A stretch of 64,000 nucleotides of DNA from Lactimicrobium massiliense (GCF_900343155.1 NZ_OUNG01000003.1:310001-374000), one strand, 5' to 3'. Positions 15,602 through 23,969 are shown, counted from the first letter of the stretch. Notes: generated by a model not told the origin, from the letters alone. Made by a program: numbers and translations.

Positions 15602-16306
15602 TTATCCTCCCAGGTAAGCCTTTCTGACACGCTCATCTGCGGCCAGTTCTTTACCTGTACCTTCCAGTGTTATTTTACCAGTTTCCAATACATATGCACG
15701 GTCTGCAATCGCAAGTGCCATCTTTGCATTCTGCTCAACCAGCAGTACGGTTGTACCCTGCTTGTTGATGTCCTGAATGATACGGAAGATTTCCTTAACC
15801 AGCAGCGGCGAAAGACCCATGGACGGCTCATCCATCAGCATAATCCGCGGCTTGGACATCAGTGCTCTTGCCATGGCAAGCATCTGCTGCTCACCACCGG
15901 ACAATGTACCAGCCAGCTGATGGCGTCTTTCCATCAGACGCGGGAACAATTCAAACGCCTTGTTCATATCCGCATTGATGCCATCCTTGTCCTTGCGGAA
16001 GTAAGCGCCAAGCAAAAGATTCTCCTCAACTGTCTGCTGGGCAAACACACGTCTGCCTTCCGGCACCTGGGCAAGGCCCATCGTCACAATCTTGTGTGCC
16101 GGTGTCTTGGTCAGCTCCACACCATCCAGCATGATGGAACCAGAGGCAGGCTTCAAAAGGCCGGAAATGGCATGCATGGTTGTTGTCTTACCAGCACCAT
16201 TGGATCCGATCAGTGTCACAATCTCACCGTCATTGACCTCAAAGGAAATACCCTTGATCGCCTCAATCATGCCATAACGGACATGTAAATCAGTAATTTT
16301 CAGCAT
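15602..16306 (-). CDS. livF: Branched-chain amino-acid ABC transporter ATPase LivF
   Basis: 234 residues with Walker A GSNGAGKTT, signature LSGGEQQMLAMARAL and Walker B RIMLMDEPS. The opening DLHVRYGMIEAIKGISFEV and the length are typical of LivF. It pairs with LivG to power uptake of Leu/Ile/Val or related substrates. It starts 9 bases after the livG stop. Confidence 0.95.
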   Translation of the reverse strand: MLKITDLHVRYGMIEAIKGISFEVNDGEIVTLIGSNGAGKTTTMHAISGLLKPASGSIMLDGVELTKTPAHKIVTMGLAQVPEGRRVFAQQTVEENLLLGAYFRKDKDGINADMNKAFELFPRLMERRHQLAGTLSGGEQQMLAMARALMSKPRIMLMDEPSMGLSPLLVKEIFRIIQDINKQGTTVLLVEQNAKMALAIADRAYVLETGKITLEGTGKELAADERVRKAYLGG

Positions 16307-16315
16307 CTGGGTCCC

Positions 16316-17089
16316 TCACTCTCCAATGTATGCCTTGATGACATCAGGGTTGCTCTGAATCTCGGCAGGCACGCCCTGGGCCAGCATCTGGCCGAAGTTC
16401 AATACGGTAATGCGGTCGCAGATCCCCATGACCAGCTTCATATCATGCTCAATCAGAAGGATTGAGATATGGAAATGATCACGCACCAAACGGATCATCT
16501 TCATCAGTTCTTCCGTCTCCTGCGGATTCATGCCGGCGGCCGGCTCATCCAGAAGCAGCAGCTTCGGTTTTGTAGCAAGAGCACGCGCAATCTCCAGACG
16601 GCGCTGGGCACCATACGGCAGATTGCCTGCCGCCAGAGAAGCAAACTGATCAAGCTCAAAGATCTTCAGAAGCTCTATAGCTTCATCCGTGGCTGCCTTT
16701 TCCTGCTTTCGATAGGAAGGCAGCTTGAGAATCGATGCAAACAAGCCATAGCTCAAAGAATTATGCATACCCGTTTTGACATTATCCAGGACACTCAGAT
16801 TCGAAAACAGACGGATATTCTGGAAGGTACGGGCAACCCCGGCCTTGTTCGCCTGGACCGGATTCAGTCTGGCAAAATCCTGCCCATCCACCTTGATGGT
16901 GCCGCGGGTAGGCTGATAGACCTTTGTCAGCATGTTGAACACAGTTGTCTTGCCGGCGCCGTTAGGACCGATCAAGCCATATATCTCATCCTGATAGACA
17001 TCCATGTCCAGATCATTGACAGCCGTCAGTCCACCGAAATCAATGCCAAGGCCACGGATTTCAAGAACCCTCTTTCTTTCTTCAGCCAT
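16316..17089 (-). CDS. livG: Branched-chain amino-acid ABC transporter ATPase LivG
   Basis: 257 residues with Walker A GPNGAGKTT, the LivG-specific AGVARTFQNIRLF segment, signature LPYGAQRRLEIARAL and Walker B KLLLLDEPAAGMNP. The C-terminus (VLNFGQMLAQGVPAEIQ) is typical. It overlaps the end of livM by 8 bases. Confidence 0.95.
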   Translation of the reverse strand: MAEERKRVLEIRGLGIDFGGLTAVNDLDMDVYQDEIYGLIGPNGAGKTTVFNMLTKVYQPTRGTIKVDGQDFARLNPVQANKAGVARTFQNIRLFSNLSVLDNVKTGMHNSLSYGLFASILKLPSYRKQEKAATDEAIELLKIFELDQFASLAAGNLPYGAQRRLEIARALATKPKLLLLDEPAAGMNPQETEELMKMIRLVRDHFHISILLIEHDMKLVMGICDRITVLNFGQMLAQGVPAEIQSNPDVIKAYIGE

Positions 17090-18155
17090 TGGATTTCACT
17101 CCTTTCCCGGCGCCATTTCTGCGCTTCATCCTCGCCATGAACACGCGCACCTTCTCATTGTTTGTCACAATCATGATAATGATCAGCACAACCGCATAGA
17201 TGAGCATACGATAACTGGAAAGGAAGCGCAGCACTTCCGGCAGAAGAACAAGTACAGATGTAGCAATCACCGTACCGGTCATATTGCCCAGACCGCCGAG
17301 CACCACATAAACCAGAATCAGAATGGATGTATTGAAGTCAAACTTGGTTGCTGTCACCGAAGAGTAGTTCAGCATATACAGAGCGCCAGCCGCCCCGCCC
17401 AGAGCACTGGAAAGCACAAAGGCAAGCGTCTTTGTATGCGCCACATTGATGCCGATCGTCTCCGCCGCAATGCGGTTGTCACGGCATGCCTCAATGGCAC
17501 GGCCGCGCTTGGAATCAATGATGTTATAGACAATGAGCAATGCAATCAGCACCATGATGACACCGCCCGCAAACGTAGACAGCGTTTTGACGCCGGTAGT
17601 TCCCATCGGTCCTGAAACAATCATCTTGCCGCCATCGCCAAGAGAAATATTGTTGTTCACAAAAGAGAAGTGCAGGCCGCTGCCATCCAGACCGACATAC
17701 AGATTGTTCAGAATGGACATGATGATCTGGCCAAAAGCAAGGGTAACAATCGCCAGATAATCGCCTTCCAGCTTCAGAACCGGAATGGAGATCAGCCAGC
17801 CAAGGAAGCCGGCCATCAAAGCACCGCAGAGAACAGCAAGGATAAAGACAACAGCCGGACTGGAAATCCGGGCAGAAAAGACAGAGGCTGCAATCACTGC
17901 CGTAAATCCGCCAAGAGACATAAAGCCAGCCTGGCCAAGGTTCAGCTCACCCGATATGCCGACATTCATATTCAAACCAATGGCCGCAAGAATATAGGCA
18001 GTTACCGGTACAAGCAGAGAACGCATCTGCCGGTTCAAGGTTCCCGTAGCAATCATCACCTGCACAATTGCAAACAAAACAATCACAACCAGAATCGAAG
18101 TCAGCTTCTGGCGGCTGCTCTTTTTCATTTCTTTCCACTTCTTCATGCCAGCCAC
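17082..18155 (-). CDS. livM: Branched-chain amino-acid ABC transporter permease LivM
   Basis: 357 residues with about nine membrane helices and the LivM signatures LNMNVGISGELNLGQAGFM, YLAIVTLAFGQI, and GRAIEACRDNRIAAETIGIN (the ATPase-contact EAA-like loop). It follows livH by one base. The N-terminus carries a charged cytoplasmic stretch before the first helix. Confidence 0.95.
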   Translation of the reverse strand: MAGMKKWKEMKKSSRQKLTSILVVIVLFAIVQVMIATGTLNRQMRSLLVPVTAYILAAIGLNMNVGISGELNLGQAGFMSLGGFTAVIAASVFSARISSPAVVFILAVLCGALMAGFLGWLISIPVLKLEGDYLAIVTLAFGQIIMSILNNLYVGLDGSGLHFSFVNNNISLGDGGKMIVSGPMGTTGVKTLSTFAGGVIMVLIALLIVYNIIDSKRGRAIEACRDNRIAAETIGINVAHTKTLAFVLSSALGGAAGALYMLNYSSVTATKFDFNTSILILVYVVLGGLGNMTGTVIATSVLVLLPEVLRFLSSYRMLIYAVVLIIIMIVTNNEKVRVFMARMKRRNGAGKGVKSNG

Positions 18156-18156
18156 C

Positions 18157-19032
18157 TCATACTTTCTCCGAAATCTTCTTGCCGAGCAGGCCGGTTGGTT
18201 TGATCAGCAGCACGACAATCAAAACGCCAAAGACAATGGCATCAGAAAGCTGTGCCGAGATATATGCCTTGGACAGATTCTCAATGACACCCAGCAGCAG
18301 ACCGCCAAGGAAGGCACCCGGAATGGATCCGATACCGCCAAGAACGGCAGCGGTAAATGCCTTGATGCCGGGCATCGAGCCCATGGTCGGATAAACACTT
18401 GGATAAGCACTGCATAATAGAATGGCAGCGATAGCAGCCAGACCGGAGCCAATGGCAAATGTAATCGAGATGATCTTATTGACATTGACGCCCATCAGAG
18501 CAGCAGCACCACGGTCTTCGGAAGTAGCCCGCATGGCCCGGCCGGTTCTGGTCTTGTTGATGAACCAGCTCAATACCAGCATGATCACAATGCATACCGC
18601 AATTGTAATGATGGTGCTCCAGGCAATGGACACTCCGCCCAGGCTCAGTGAACCAGAGATGATCGTCGGGAAAATCTTGGTATCCGTGCCCCATGCAAGC
18701 ATGGCACCATTTTCAAGGAAATACGAAACACCAATAGCCGTGATCAATACTGCCAGAGAGCCTGCCTGCCGCAATGGCTTGTAGGCCAGACGCTCAATGA
18801 CAACGCCAAGCACTGTGCATACGACAATCGAAAGCAGTACTGCCGCAATGACCGGCATATGCCAGCTATATAATGCAAAATACGCAACAAAGGCCCCCAC
18901 CATGATGATGTCGCCATGGGCAAAGTTCAGCATCTTGGCAATTCCATACACCATGGAATAGCCAAGGGCGATTATGGCATACACACTGCCAAGACTGAGG
19001 CCGCTGATCAGATAGGACAAAAATGCCAACAT
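18157..19032 (-). CDS. livH: Branched-chain amino-acid ABC transporter permease LivH
   Basis: 291 residues with about eight helices. Family signatures are GLSLGSVYAIIALGYSMVYG, MLNFAHGDIIMVGAFV, and GRAMRATSEDRGAAALMGVN. An AGGAGGGG ribosome site precedes the ATG. It is separated from livJ by a strong hairpin. Confidence 0.95.
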   Translation of the reverse strand: MLAFLSYLISGLSLGSVYAIIALGYSMVYGIAKMLNFAHGDIIMVGAFVAYFALYSWHMPVIAAVLLSIVVCTVLGVVIERLAYKPLRQAGSLAVLITAIGVSYFLENGAMLAWGTDTKIFPTIISGSLSLGGVSIAWSTIITIAVCIVIMLVLSWFINKTRTGRAMRATSEDRGAAALMGVNVNKIISITFAIGSGLAAIAAILLCSAYPSVYPTMGSMPGIKAFTAAVLGGIGSIPGAFLGGLLLGVIENLSKAYISAQLSDAIVFGVLIVVLLIKPTGLLGKKISEKV

Positions 19033-19070
19033 AAGCTTCTACCCCTCCTGTTTCTAATTTATTGACAATC

Positions 19071-19111
19071 AAAGAAGGCTGCCATGATTTTACAACTGGC
19101 AGCCCTTCTTT
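19071..19111 (-). terminator. Intercistronic hairpin between livJ and livH
   Basis: On the minus strand AAAGAAGGGCTGCCA pairs with TGGCAGCCTTCTTT (one G bulge); the stem ends in T-rich sequence but has no long T-run. It may be a partial terminator or an mRNA stabiliser that keeps the binding protein in excess over the membrane subunits. Confidence 0.6.
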
Positions 19112-19128
19112 ACAAACGCGGATCAATC

Positions 19129-20331
19129 TTACTCAGCACTGACGTATGCACCATTCTTGATGACAACAGCCTTCGGAGCCTTGGTAACTTCACCATTCTT
19201 GTTCCAGGTAACATCTGTGCCGGTGATGCCGTCAAATGTCATGGAAGTGAACTGGGACTCAAGCGCAGCTGTAATATCATCTGTCTTGGAATCCGGTGTT
19301 ACATCAGAAGCATCCAGAGCCTGTGCAATTGCATAAACAGCATCATATGCATCAGCAGCGAACTGGTTCGGTGTATCACCATAAGCATCCTTGTACTTCT
19401 TGACGAAGCTCTGTGTCTTCTCATCGGATGCATCAGCAGCAAACGGTGTCAGCATATACAGACCTTCAGCCATGGATGTATCAAAGCCTTCCATCGTCAG
19501 AATACCATCCATACCGTCACAGCCGAAGAATGTCGGTGCATAGCCGGCAGCCTTGGCAGCTGTCAGAATCTGAGAAGCCGGCTGATAATAAATCGGGAGG
19601 AATACGATATCAGCGCCGGCAGCCTGTGCCTTCTGAACATAGACAGAGAAGTCGGTTGTACCCTTCTGGAACGCCTCTTCATCAACAATGTTCAGGCCCT
19701 TGGCAGCAGCCTCGGCCTTGAACTTTGTATACAGGCCATTGGAATAGTTATCATCGTTACGATAGATGACAGCAATCTTGGAGCCAAGATCAGCATGCTC
19801 AGCCAGGTAGTCAGCGGAAGCTTTGCCCTGGTTAGGATCCGTGAAGCACATCTGGAAGACATTGTCATAAGGACCGCTCTCATTGTCGGCATCCTGATAA
19901 ATGATCGCCGGAGAAGAACCGGAAGGTGTAATAGCAAAGATATTTTCCTGCTGATACAACGGTGCAACTGTCTGACCGGCACCGGATGTTGTTGTCAGCA
20001 GAGATACCTGCATGCCCTTATCCATCAAAGTATTGAAAGCAGATGTAGCCTTTTCACCATCGGCCTCATCATCTTCAAATACCAGATCGAACTGTGTCTT
20101 GCCGCCCTTGGCATTAATCTCATCAACCGCAATCTGCGCGCCGTGTTCGACTGCCAGGCCGTACACAGCCGCATCACCCGTCAGCGGTCCGGAACCGCCA
20201 AGAACATACTTCTTGCCGCCGTCAGCAGAGCCGGAAGCGGATGCAGATCCTGTCGAACTATTGCCGCAGGCAGCCAGTGAAGCAGCCATTACCACGGCAA
20301 GTCCGCCCTTAACGAACTTACTCATTTTCAT
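19129..20331 (-). CDS. livJ: Branched-chain amino-acid ABC transporter substrate-binding lipoprotein
   Basis: 400 residues from MKMSKFVKGG. The signal sequence ends in a lipobox (SLAAC followed by GNSS), so the protein is lipid-anchored outside the membrane. The mature part shows the type I periplasmic-binding fold: YVLGGSGPLTGDAAVYGLAV, then GAQIAVDEINAKGG, VSLLTTTSGAGQTVAP, and SKIAVIYRNDDNYSNGLY. First gene of the liv operon. The ATG at 20329-20331 is used because GTGAGGGAC upstream serves as ribosome site. Confidence 0.93.
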   Translation of the reverse strand: MKMSKFVKGGLAVVMAASLAACGNSSTGSASASGSADGGKKYVLGGSGPLTGDAAVYGLAVEHGAQIAVDEINAKGGKTQFDLVFEDDEADGEKATSAFNTLMDKGMQVSLLTTTSGAGQTVAPLYQQENIFAITPSGSSPAIIYQDADNESGPYDNVFQMCFTDPNQGKASADYLAEHADLGSKIAVIYRNDDNYSNGLYTKFKAEAAAKGLNIVDEEAFQKGTTDFSVYVQKAQAAGADIVFLPIYYQPASQILTAAKAAGYAPTFFGCDGMDGILTMEGFDTSMAEGLYMLTPFAADASDEKTQSFVKKYKDAYGDTPNQFAADAYDAVYAIAQALDASDVTPDSKTDDITAALESQFTSMTFDGITGTDVTWNKNGEVTKAPKAVVIKNGAYVSAE

Positions 20332-20377
20332 ATCTTTGTCCCTCACTTCTATATCTTCTCTTTGTGAAGATGAACCT

Positions 20378-20405
20378 ATTATAATTCTCTAATTCTGGCT
20401 TGCAA
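20378..20405 (-). promoter_or_regulatory. Promoter of the liv operon
   Basis: On the minus strand TTGCAA (20400-20405) and TATAAT (20378-20383) are separated by 16 bases, about 45 bases upstream of the livJ start. No T-box or other leader riboswitch fits in the short leader. Confidence 0.7.
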
Positions 20406-20480
20406 GGGCATTTTCACAGTTCTTACAAATTTATTTGTAAGAAAACGCTTTTATTTACATATTCTTTCACAATTGTTTCA

Positions 20481-21344
20481 CTAGCGCATACAACTGTCAC
20501 CCGTACACGAACGCCTGTAGGCAAGCGGTGTCATCCCGTATTCTTTCTGAAACATCCTGCCAAAATAACTCTGCTGTGAAAAACCGCACGACAGTGCAAT
20601 CTCTGCCACCGGGGTCTGCTCATTTAAAAGACGGCGGGCAGCCTCTTCAAGACGATAACTGTTGAGATAATCAACCGGTGTAGTTTCTGTATATTCTTTA
20701 AATAAGGAAGTACATTTCGTGCGGCTGATGCCGGCACTATCGGCAATATCCTCCAGCGAAATCTTATCCATGTAATGTTCCTGGATATAGCGCACCATCT
20801 TTCGCTGCAGACCAAGATCATACTCATCCGAAGGCTGCTGCACCAGATGCTCATGAATCATATAAATAGAACGGAACACCAGATGCACATCCGCTGCCAC
20901 CTCCAGCTCATACCCCTCTGGCCGCTTCAGTGCCGTTTCCCTGATCTCATCCAGCAAAGCAATAATCCGTGCGGCATAACTGCTGCGCCCATCCATCTGA
21001 ATATGGGCAAAATCGCCATCCGACACAACCGGAACAACCAGCTTTTCATACATACCCTGATTCCAGGCAAGCATCTGCGGATTGACAATCAGCTTTTCCA
21101 GCATGCTTTCTTCCTTCTTCGCCCCGTAAATCCGGTGAACCTGATCCTGATTGATAAAGCACATCTCATCCGGTCCCAGCAGAAAGTCAGAATTGTTGAC
21201 ATGGCAGTGCAGATGGCCCTTGCGCACCCGGATGAGCTCCACCCCGTCATGCCAGTGCGCTCTCTCCTTATGTACTTCGCCCGGTTCCATTGTCTCTTCC
21301 AGAAAGGAAACGGGTAATGATCCAATCTTGTATTCTTTTTCCAT
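20481..21344 (-). CDS. AraC-family regulator with N-terminal cupin domain
   Basis: 287 residues from MEKEYKIG, preceded by CAGAGGA. Residues 1-150 form a cupin (RAHWHDGVELIRVRKGHLHC, FINQDQVHRI). Residues 185-287 hold the two helix-turn-helices of AraC/XylS proteins (ISLEDIADSAGISRTKCTSLFKE, then PVAEIALSCGFSQQSYFGRMF and KEYGMTPLAYR). It is divergent from the NrdI-Dps/Dps/AhpC operon, whose promoter carries a 21-bp-spaced direct repeat. That makes it the likely activator of the operon. AraC-type control of peroxide genes differs from the usual PerR or OxyR. The effector is unknown. Confidence 0.9.
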   Translation of the reverse strand: MEKEYKIGSLPVSFLEETMEPGEVHKERAHWHDGVELIRVRKGHLHCHVNNSDFLLGPDEMCFINQDQVHRIYGAKKEESMLEKLIVNPQMLAWNQGMYEKLVVPVVSDGDFAHIQMDGRSSYAARIIALLDEIRETALKRPEGYELEVAADVHLVFRSIYMIHEHLVQQPSDEYDLGLQRKMVRYIQEHYMDKISLEDIADSAGISRTKCTSLFKEYTETTPVDYLNSYRLEEAARRLLNEQTPVAEIALSCGFSQQSYFGRMFQKEYGMTPLAYRRSCTGDSCMR

Positions 21345-21366
21345 AAAATCCTCTGATTTGTAAATA

Positions 21367-21420
21367 TTACTATTTTTTAAGACTATTTTACTATATTCAG
21401 ATTTTATCACAGGATATTAT
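21367..21420 (+). promoter_or_regulatory. Putative AraC-type operator and promoter of the stress operon
   Basis: TTACTAT occurs at 21367-21373 and again at 21388-21394, exactly 21 bp apart, which is two helical turns, as in AraC half-sites. The second copy abuts the -35 position of a -10 box TATTAT at 21415-21420, and no good -35 is present. This is the layout of an activator-dependent promoter. Confidence 0.45.
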
Positions 21421-21453
21421 ACAAGTGCAAAAGAAAGGAAAACAAAACAGAAT

Positions 21454-22236
21454 ATGAAATTAGTCTATACATCCAGAACCGGCAACGTTGAAAAGCTGGT
21501 CAATGAAATCAATACATCCAACACACTGAAGATTGAAACAGGCAAAGAAGTTCTTGATGAAGCAGCTGTTCTTGTGACATACACAGATGGTGCCGGCATC
21601 CTGCCGGAAACAGTCCGCAGCTTCCTTGATGCCAACAAGGGCAAGGTCAGACTGGCGGCTGTCTCTGGCAACCATGTCAAGCATCCGACAACTTTCACCG
21701 GTGCTGCTGACATCCTGGAAAAGGAATATGGCATCCCGGTCATCGCCAGATTCGATCTGTCCGGCAGTGAGGCTGTTGTCAAAGCTGTAAAAGCAGCACT
21801 GTCAGAGGACAAAGATGATGTGGCAAAGCTCAACAGACTGCTCGCATCTCAGGAAGTCTTCACAGCCAACCTGCAGCTGTACCACTGGTACATCACCGGC
21901 AAGCAGTTCTTCACCCTGCATCCGCAGCTGGAGGATCTCTATGATGCCATGCGGGATGACTTTGACAAGACAGCCGAGCTCATCCTCACACTGAATGGTG
22001 CACCGGCATCCACTCTGAGCAGCTTCACAAACAACAGCGTCATCGCCGAGGCAAATCCGGCATGGATCAGTGCTGATGATACGCTCAAGGCACTCAAGGA
22101 TGGCTATCTTTCCCTGATCACACTGGTCAGCAACATCAAATCTGAAACAGAAAATGAGCTTGTCAGCATCTCTCTTGATGACATGCTGAAAGCATATGAA
22201 AAGAACGTCTGGATGATCTCTCAGGCCCAGGCGTAA
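21454..22236 (+). CDS. NrdI-Dps fusion: flavodoxin domain joined to a mini-ferritin
   Basis: 260 residues. Residues 1 to about 115 are NrdI-like: the flavin-phosphate loop VYTSRTGNVEKLV, TYTDGAGILPETVRSFL, and the flavin-facing AAVSGNHVKHPTTF. Residues about 120-260 are a complete Dps: LYHWYITGKQFFTLHPQLED, then DLYDAMRDDFDKTAEL, with the ferroxidase His, His, Asp and Glu all present. NrdI normally works with the class Ib reductase NrdF, and Dps stores iron using peroxide. No nrdE/nrdF is in the window. A physical link of flavin and ferroxidase suggests electron transfer to or from the iron core, such as reductive iron release; this is inference. It is followed by a second Dps and AhpC. Confidence 0.85.
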   Translation: MKLVYTSRTGNVEKLVNEINTSNTLKIETGKEVLDEAAVLVTYTDGAGILPETVRSFLDANKGKVRLAAVSGNHVKHPTTFTGAADILEKEYGIPVIARFDLSGSEAVVKAVKAALSEDKDDVAKLNRLLASQEVFTANLQLYHWYITGKQFFTLHPQLEDLYDAMRDDFDKTAELILTLNGAPASTLSSFTNNSVIAEANPAWISADDTLKALKDGYLSLITLVSNIKSETENELVSISLDDMLKAYEKNVWMISQAQA

Positions 22237-22251
22237 ATGGAGGAAAAACAC

Positions 22252-22677
22252 ATGAATACAATCGAAAAACTGAATACATTGCTCGCTTCGCAGGAAGTCT
22301 TCGCATCCAATCTGCAGACATATCACTGGTACATCAAGGGAAAGCAGTTCTTCACTCTCCACCCGCAGCTGGAGGATCTCTATGATGCCATGAGAGATGA
22401 TTTCGACGAAACAGCCGAACTCATCCTCATGCTGGAAGGCACACCGGCTGCTACCCTGTCCGACTTTGTCAGACTTTCATCCATCAAGGAAGCACCTTCC
22501 GTATATATGAGTGATGATGAGGTACTGGCTGAGGTCAAGAAAGGCTATGAAGAGCTGATCAACCAGGTACTGTCCCTGAAGAAGGAATCTGACAGCGAGC
22601 TGGTTTCCATCAAGCTCGATGATATGCTGACAAGCTATGCCAAGAACGTCTGGATGATTTCCCAGGCATCAAGATAA
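22252..22677 (+). CDS. dps: Dps-family mini-ferritin
   Basis: 141 residues from MNTIEKLNTLLASQEVFASN, preceded by GGAGGAAAA. It is very close to the C-terminal domain of the preceding fusion protein (shared GKQFFTLHPQLEDLYDAMRD and KNVWMISQA), so the two arose by duplication. Ferroxidase residues are conserved (HW, LH, D...AE). Dps dodecamers oxidise and store iron with hydrogen peroxide and protect DNA. Because both paralogues are co-transcribed, mixed cages with a few flavin-bearing subunits are possible. Confidence 0.9.
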   Translation: MNTIEKLNTLLASQEVFASNLQTYHWYIKGKQFFTLHPQLEDLYDAMRDDFDETAELILMLEGTPAATLSDFVRLSSIKEAPSVYMSDDEVLAEVKKGYEELINQVLSLKKESDSELVSIKLDDMLTSYAKNVWMISQASR

Positions 22678-22704
22678 CAAAAGACAAGAAAGGAAATAAA
22701 CAAC

Positions 22705-23268
22705 ATGTCTCTGATTAACAAGGAACTTAACGATTTCAAACTGAATGTGTATCAGGATGATACCTTCAAGACCCTCACCAAGAAGGATCTGCTCGGCAAG
22801 TGGAGCGTACTGTTCTTCTATCCGGCTGACTTCACATTTGTCTGCCCGACCGAGCTGGAAGACCTCGCCGCTTCCTATGATGAATTCAAGAAGATCGGCT
22901 GCGAGATCTATTCTGTCTCCTGTGACACCCACTTTGTCCACAAGGCATGGCACGATCACTCCGAAGCCATCAAGAAGGTCACATACCCGATGGTTGGCGA
23001 CCCGACCGGTGCTCTGGCACGTGACTGTGATGTGTACATCGAAGATGAAGGCACAGCAGAGCGCGGCACCTTCATCATTTCTCCGGAAGGAAAGATCGCA
23101 GCATATGAAGTATCCTCCGGCAGTGTCGGCAGAAATGCTGATGAACTGCTGCGCAAGGTAGAAGCCTGCCAGTTCGTCCATGAAAACGGTGATCAGGTGT
23201 GCCCGGCAAGATGGAAGCCAGGCATGAAGACACTCAAACCTGGTATCGACCTGGTCGGCAAGATCTGA
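22705..23268 (+). CDS. ahpC: Peroxiredoxin AhpC
   Basis: 187 residues, typical 2-Cys AhpC: the peroxidatic Cys in DFTFVCPTELEDL, the resolving Cys in QVCPARWKPG, and the C-terminal tail MKTLKPGIDLVGKI. It reduces hydrogen peroxide and alkyl peroxides. The usual reductase AhpF is not next to it, so another thioredoxin-like system must recycle it. AAAGGAA precedes the start. It is the last gene of the three-gene stress operon. Confidence 0.96.
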   Translation: MSLINKELNDFKLNVYQDDTFKTLTKKDLLGKWSVLFFYPADFTFVCPTELEDLAASYDEFKKIGCEIYSVSCDTHFVHKAWHDHSEAIKKVTYPMVGDPTGALARDCDVYIEDEGTAERGTFIISPEGKIAAYEVSSGSVGRNADELLRKVEACQFVHENGDQVCPARWKPGMKTLKPGIDLVGKI

Positions 23269-23302
23269 CACATCACTCCTCTCCTCCTGTTGTCACCAAC
23301 AG

Positions 23303-23346
23303 TAAAAAAGGGCGGATTCCCATATGGGTTTCCGCCTTGTTTTTGT
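23303..23346 (+). terminator. Terminator after ahpC
   Basis: GGCGGATTCCCATATGGG pairs back on itself (GGCGGA...TCCGCC and CCCATATGGG) and is followed by TTGTTTTTG. An A-run on the left also allows termination in the other direction. Confidence 0.85.
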
Positions 23347-23422
23347 TTATCAATGAAATTTTCTATCAAAAATAGGCGAGAGCACTACGCCTGAAAAGCC
23401 GCAGCCGCCTGTGTCGGCATAT

Positions 23423-23449
23423 CGGCGTTCAGACGTAGATGAATCGCCG
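23423..23449 (+). repeat. IS-B left-end hairpin
   Basis: CGGCGTTCA pairs with TGAATCGCCG, leaving one bulged A, around an eight-base loop. It sits next to the tnpA stop codon. A second small stem (AGGCG...CGCCT) lies at about 23374-23392. Confidence 0.5.
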
Positions 23450-23450
23450 A

Positions 23451-23870
23451 CTATTTGATTTTCTGATTGTTAATATAGTTTTTAACCACAGCTGCCGTTT
23501 TATCGCTTACGCTTCCAATAAAGTAGGAAAGACTCCAGAAATAAGGCTTCCAATAATATTGAGCCAGCTCAGGACTGAAGGCTTTCCTGATCTGCCGTGA
23601 TGAAGCAGATTTAAATGCGTTAATAAACTCCGCAAGATTGAGCTGCGGATATGCGTCAAACAATATATGCATATGATCCGGCATTGTTTCAATCGTCTGC
23701 ACACGAAGTTCATGATCTTTAAAGTATCTGCACGTATAATCTTTCAGAAAATCCTCGAGCTTTCCCGTTATTGCCGGTTTTCTGTATTTTGTAATCAGTA
23801 CAAGATGATACTGCAGCAGAAAGCAACTGTGCTGATTATAGTAGTATTCTTCATGCTGTTTTTTGTGCAT
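23451..23870 (-). CDS. tnpA: IS200/IS605 Y1 transposase TnpA (IS-B)
   Basis: 139 residues with HUH motif HMH (His66, His68, in PDHMHILFD), the SYFIGSVSDKTAAVV segment and the catalytic Tyr132 in KNYINNQ. A GGAGG site precedes the ATG. It differs clearly from the IS-A and IS-C transposases, so IS-B is an independent lineage. Apparently intact. Confidence 0.95.
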   Translation of the reverse strand: MHKKQHEEYYYNQHSCFLLQYHLVLITKYRKPAITGKLEDFLKDYTCRYFKDHELRVQTIETMPDHMHILFDAYPQLNLAEFINAFKSASSRQIRKAFSPELAQYYWKPYFWSLSYFIGSVSDKTAAVVKNYINNQKIK

Positions 23871-23969
23871 GCATCGGCCTCCACATGGTGTATAACTGAC
23901 ATCTTTTAGGATATAATATATTTAGCATAAATAAAAGATTTTATGCTTAGAAAGGATGATTATTAACTG

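Noticed and set aside
19084-20280. A 398-codon plus-strand frame opposite livJ
   Set aside because: It is antisense to a clear lipoprotein gene, rich in Cys/Ile/Leu in the pattern expected of a mirrored frame, and has no ribosome site.
20332-20480. Possible T-box or amino-acid riboswitch in front of the liv operon
   Set aside because: The leader from the predicted promoter to the ATG is only about 45 bases, too short for either.
21454-21800. NrdI domain as evidence for a class Ib RNR operon here
   Set aside because: No nrdE or nrdF is in the window, and the domain is fused to Dps, so its role is probably not NrdF activation.
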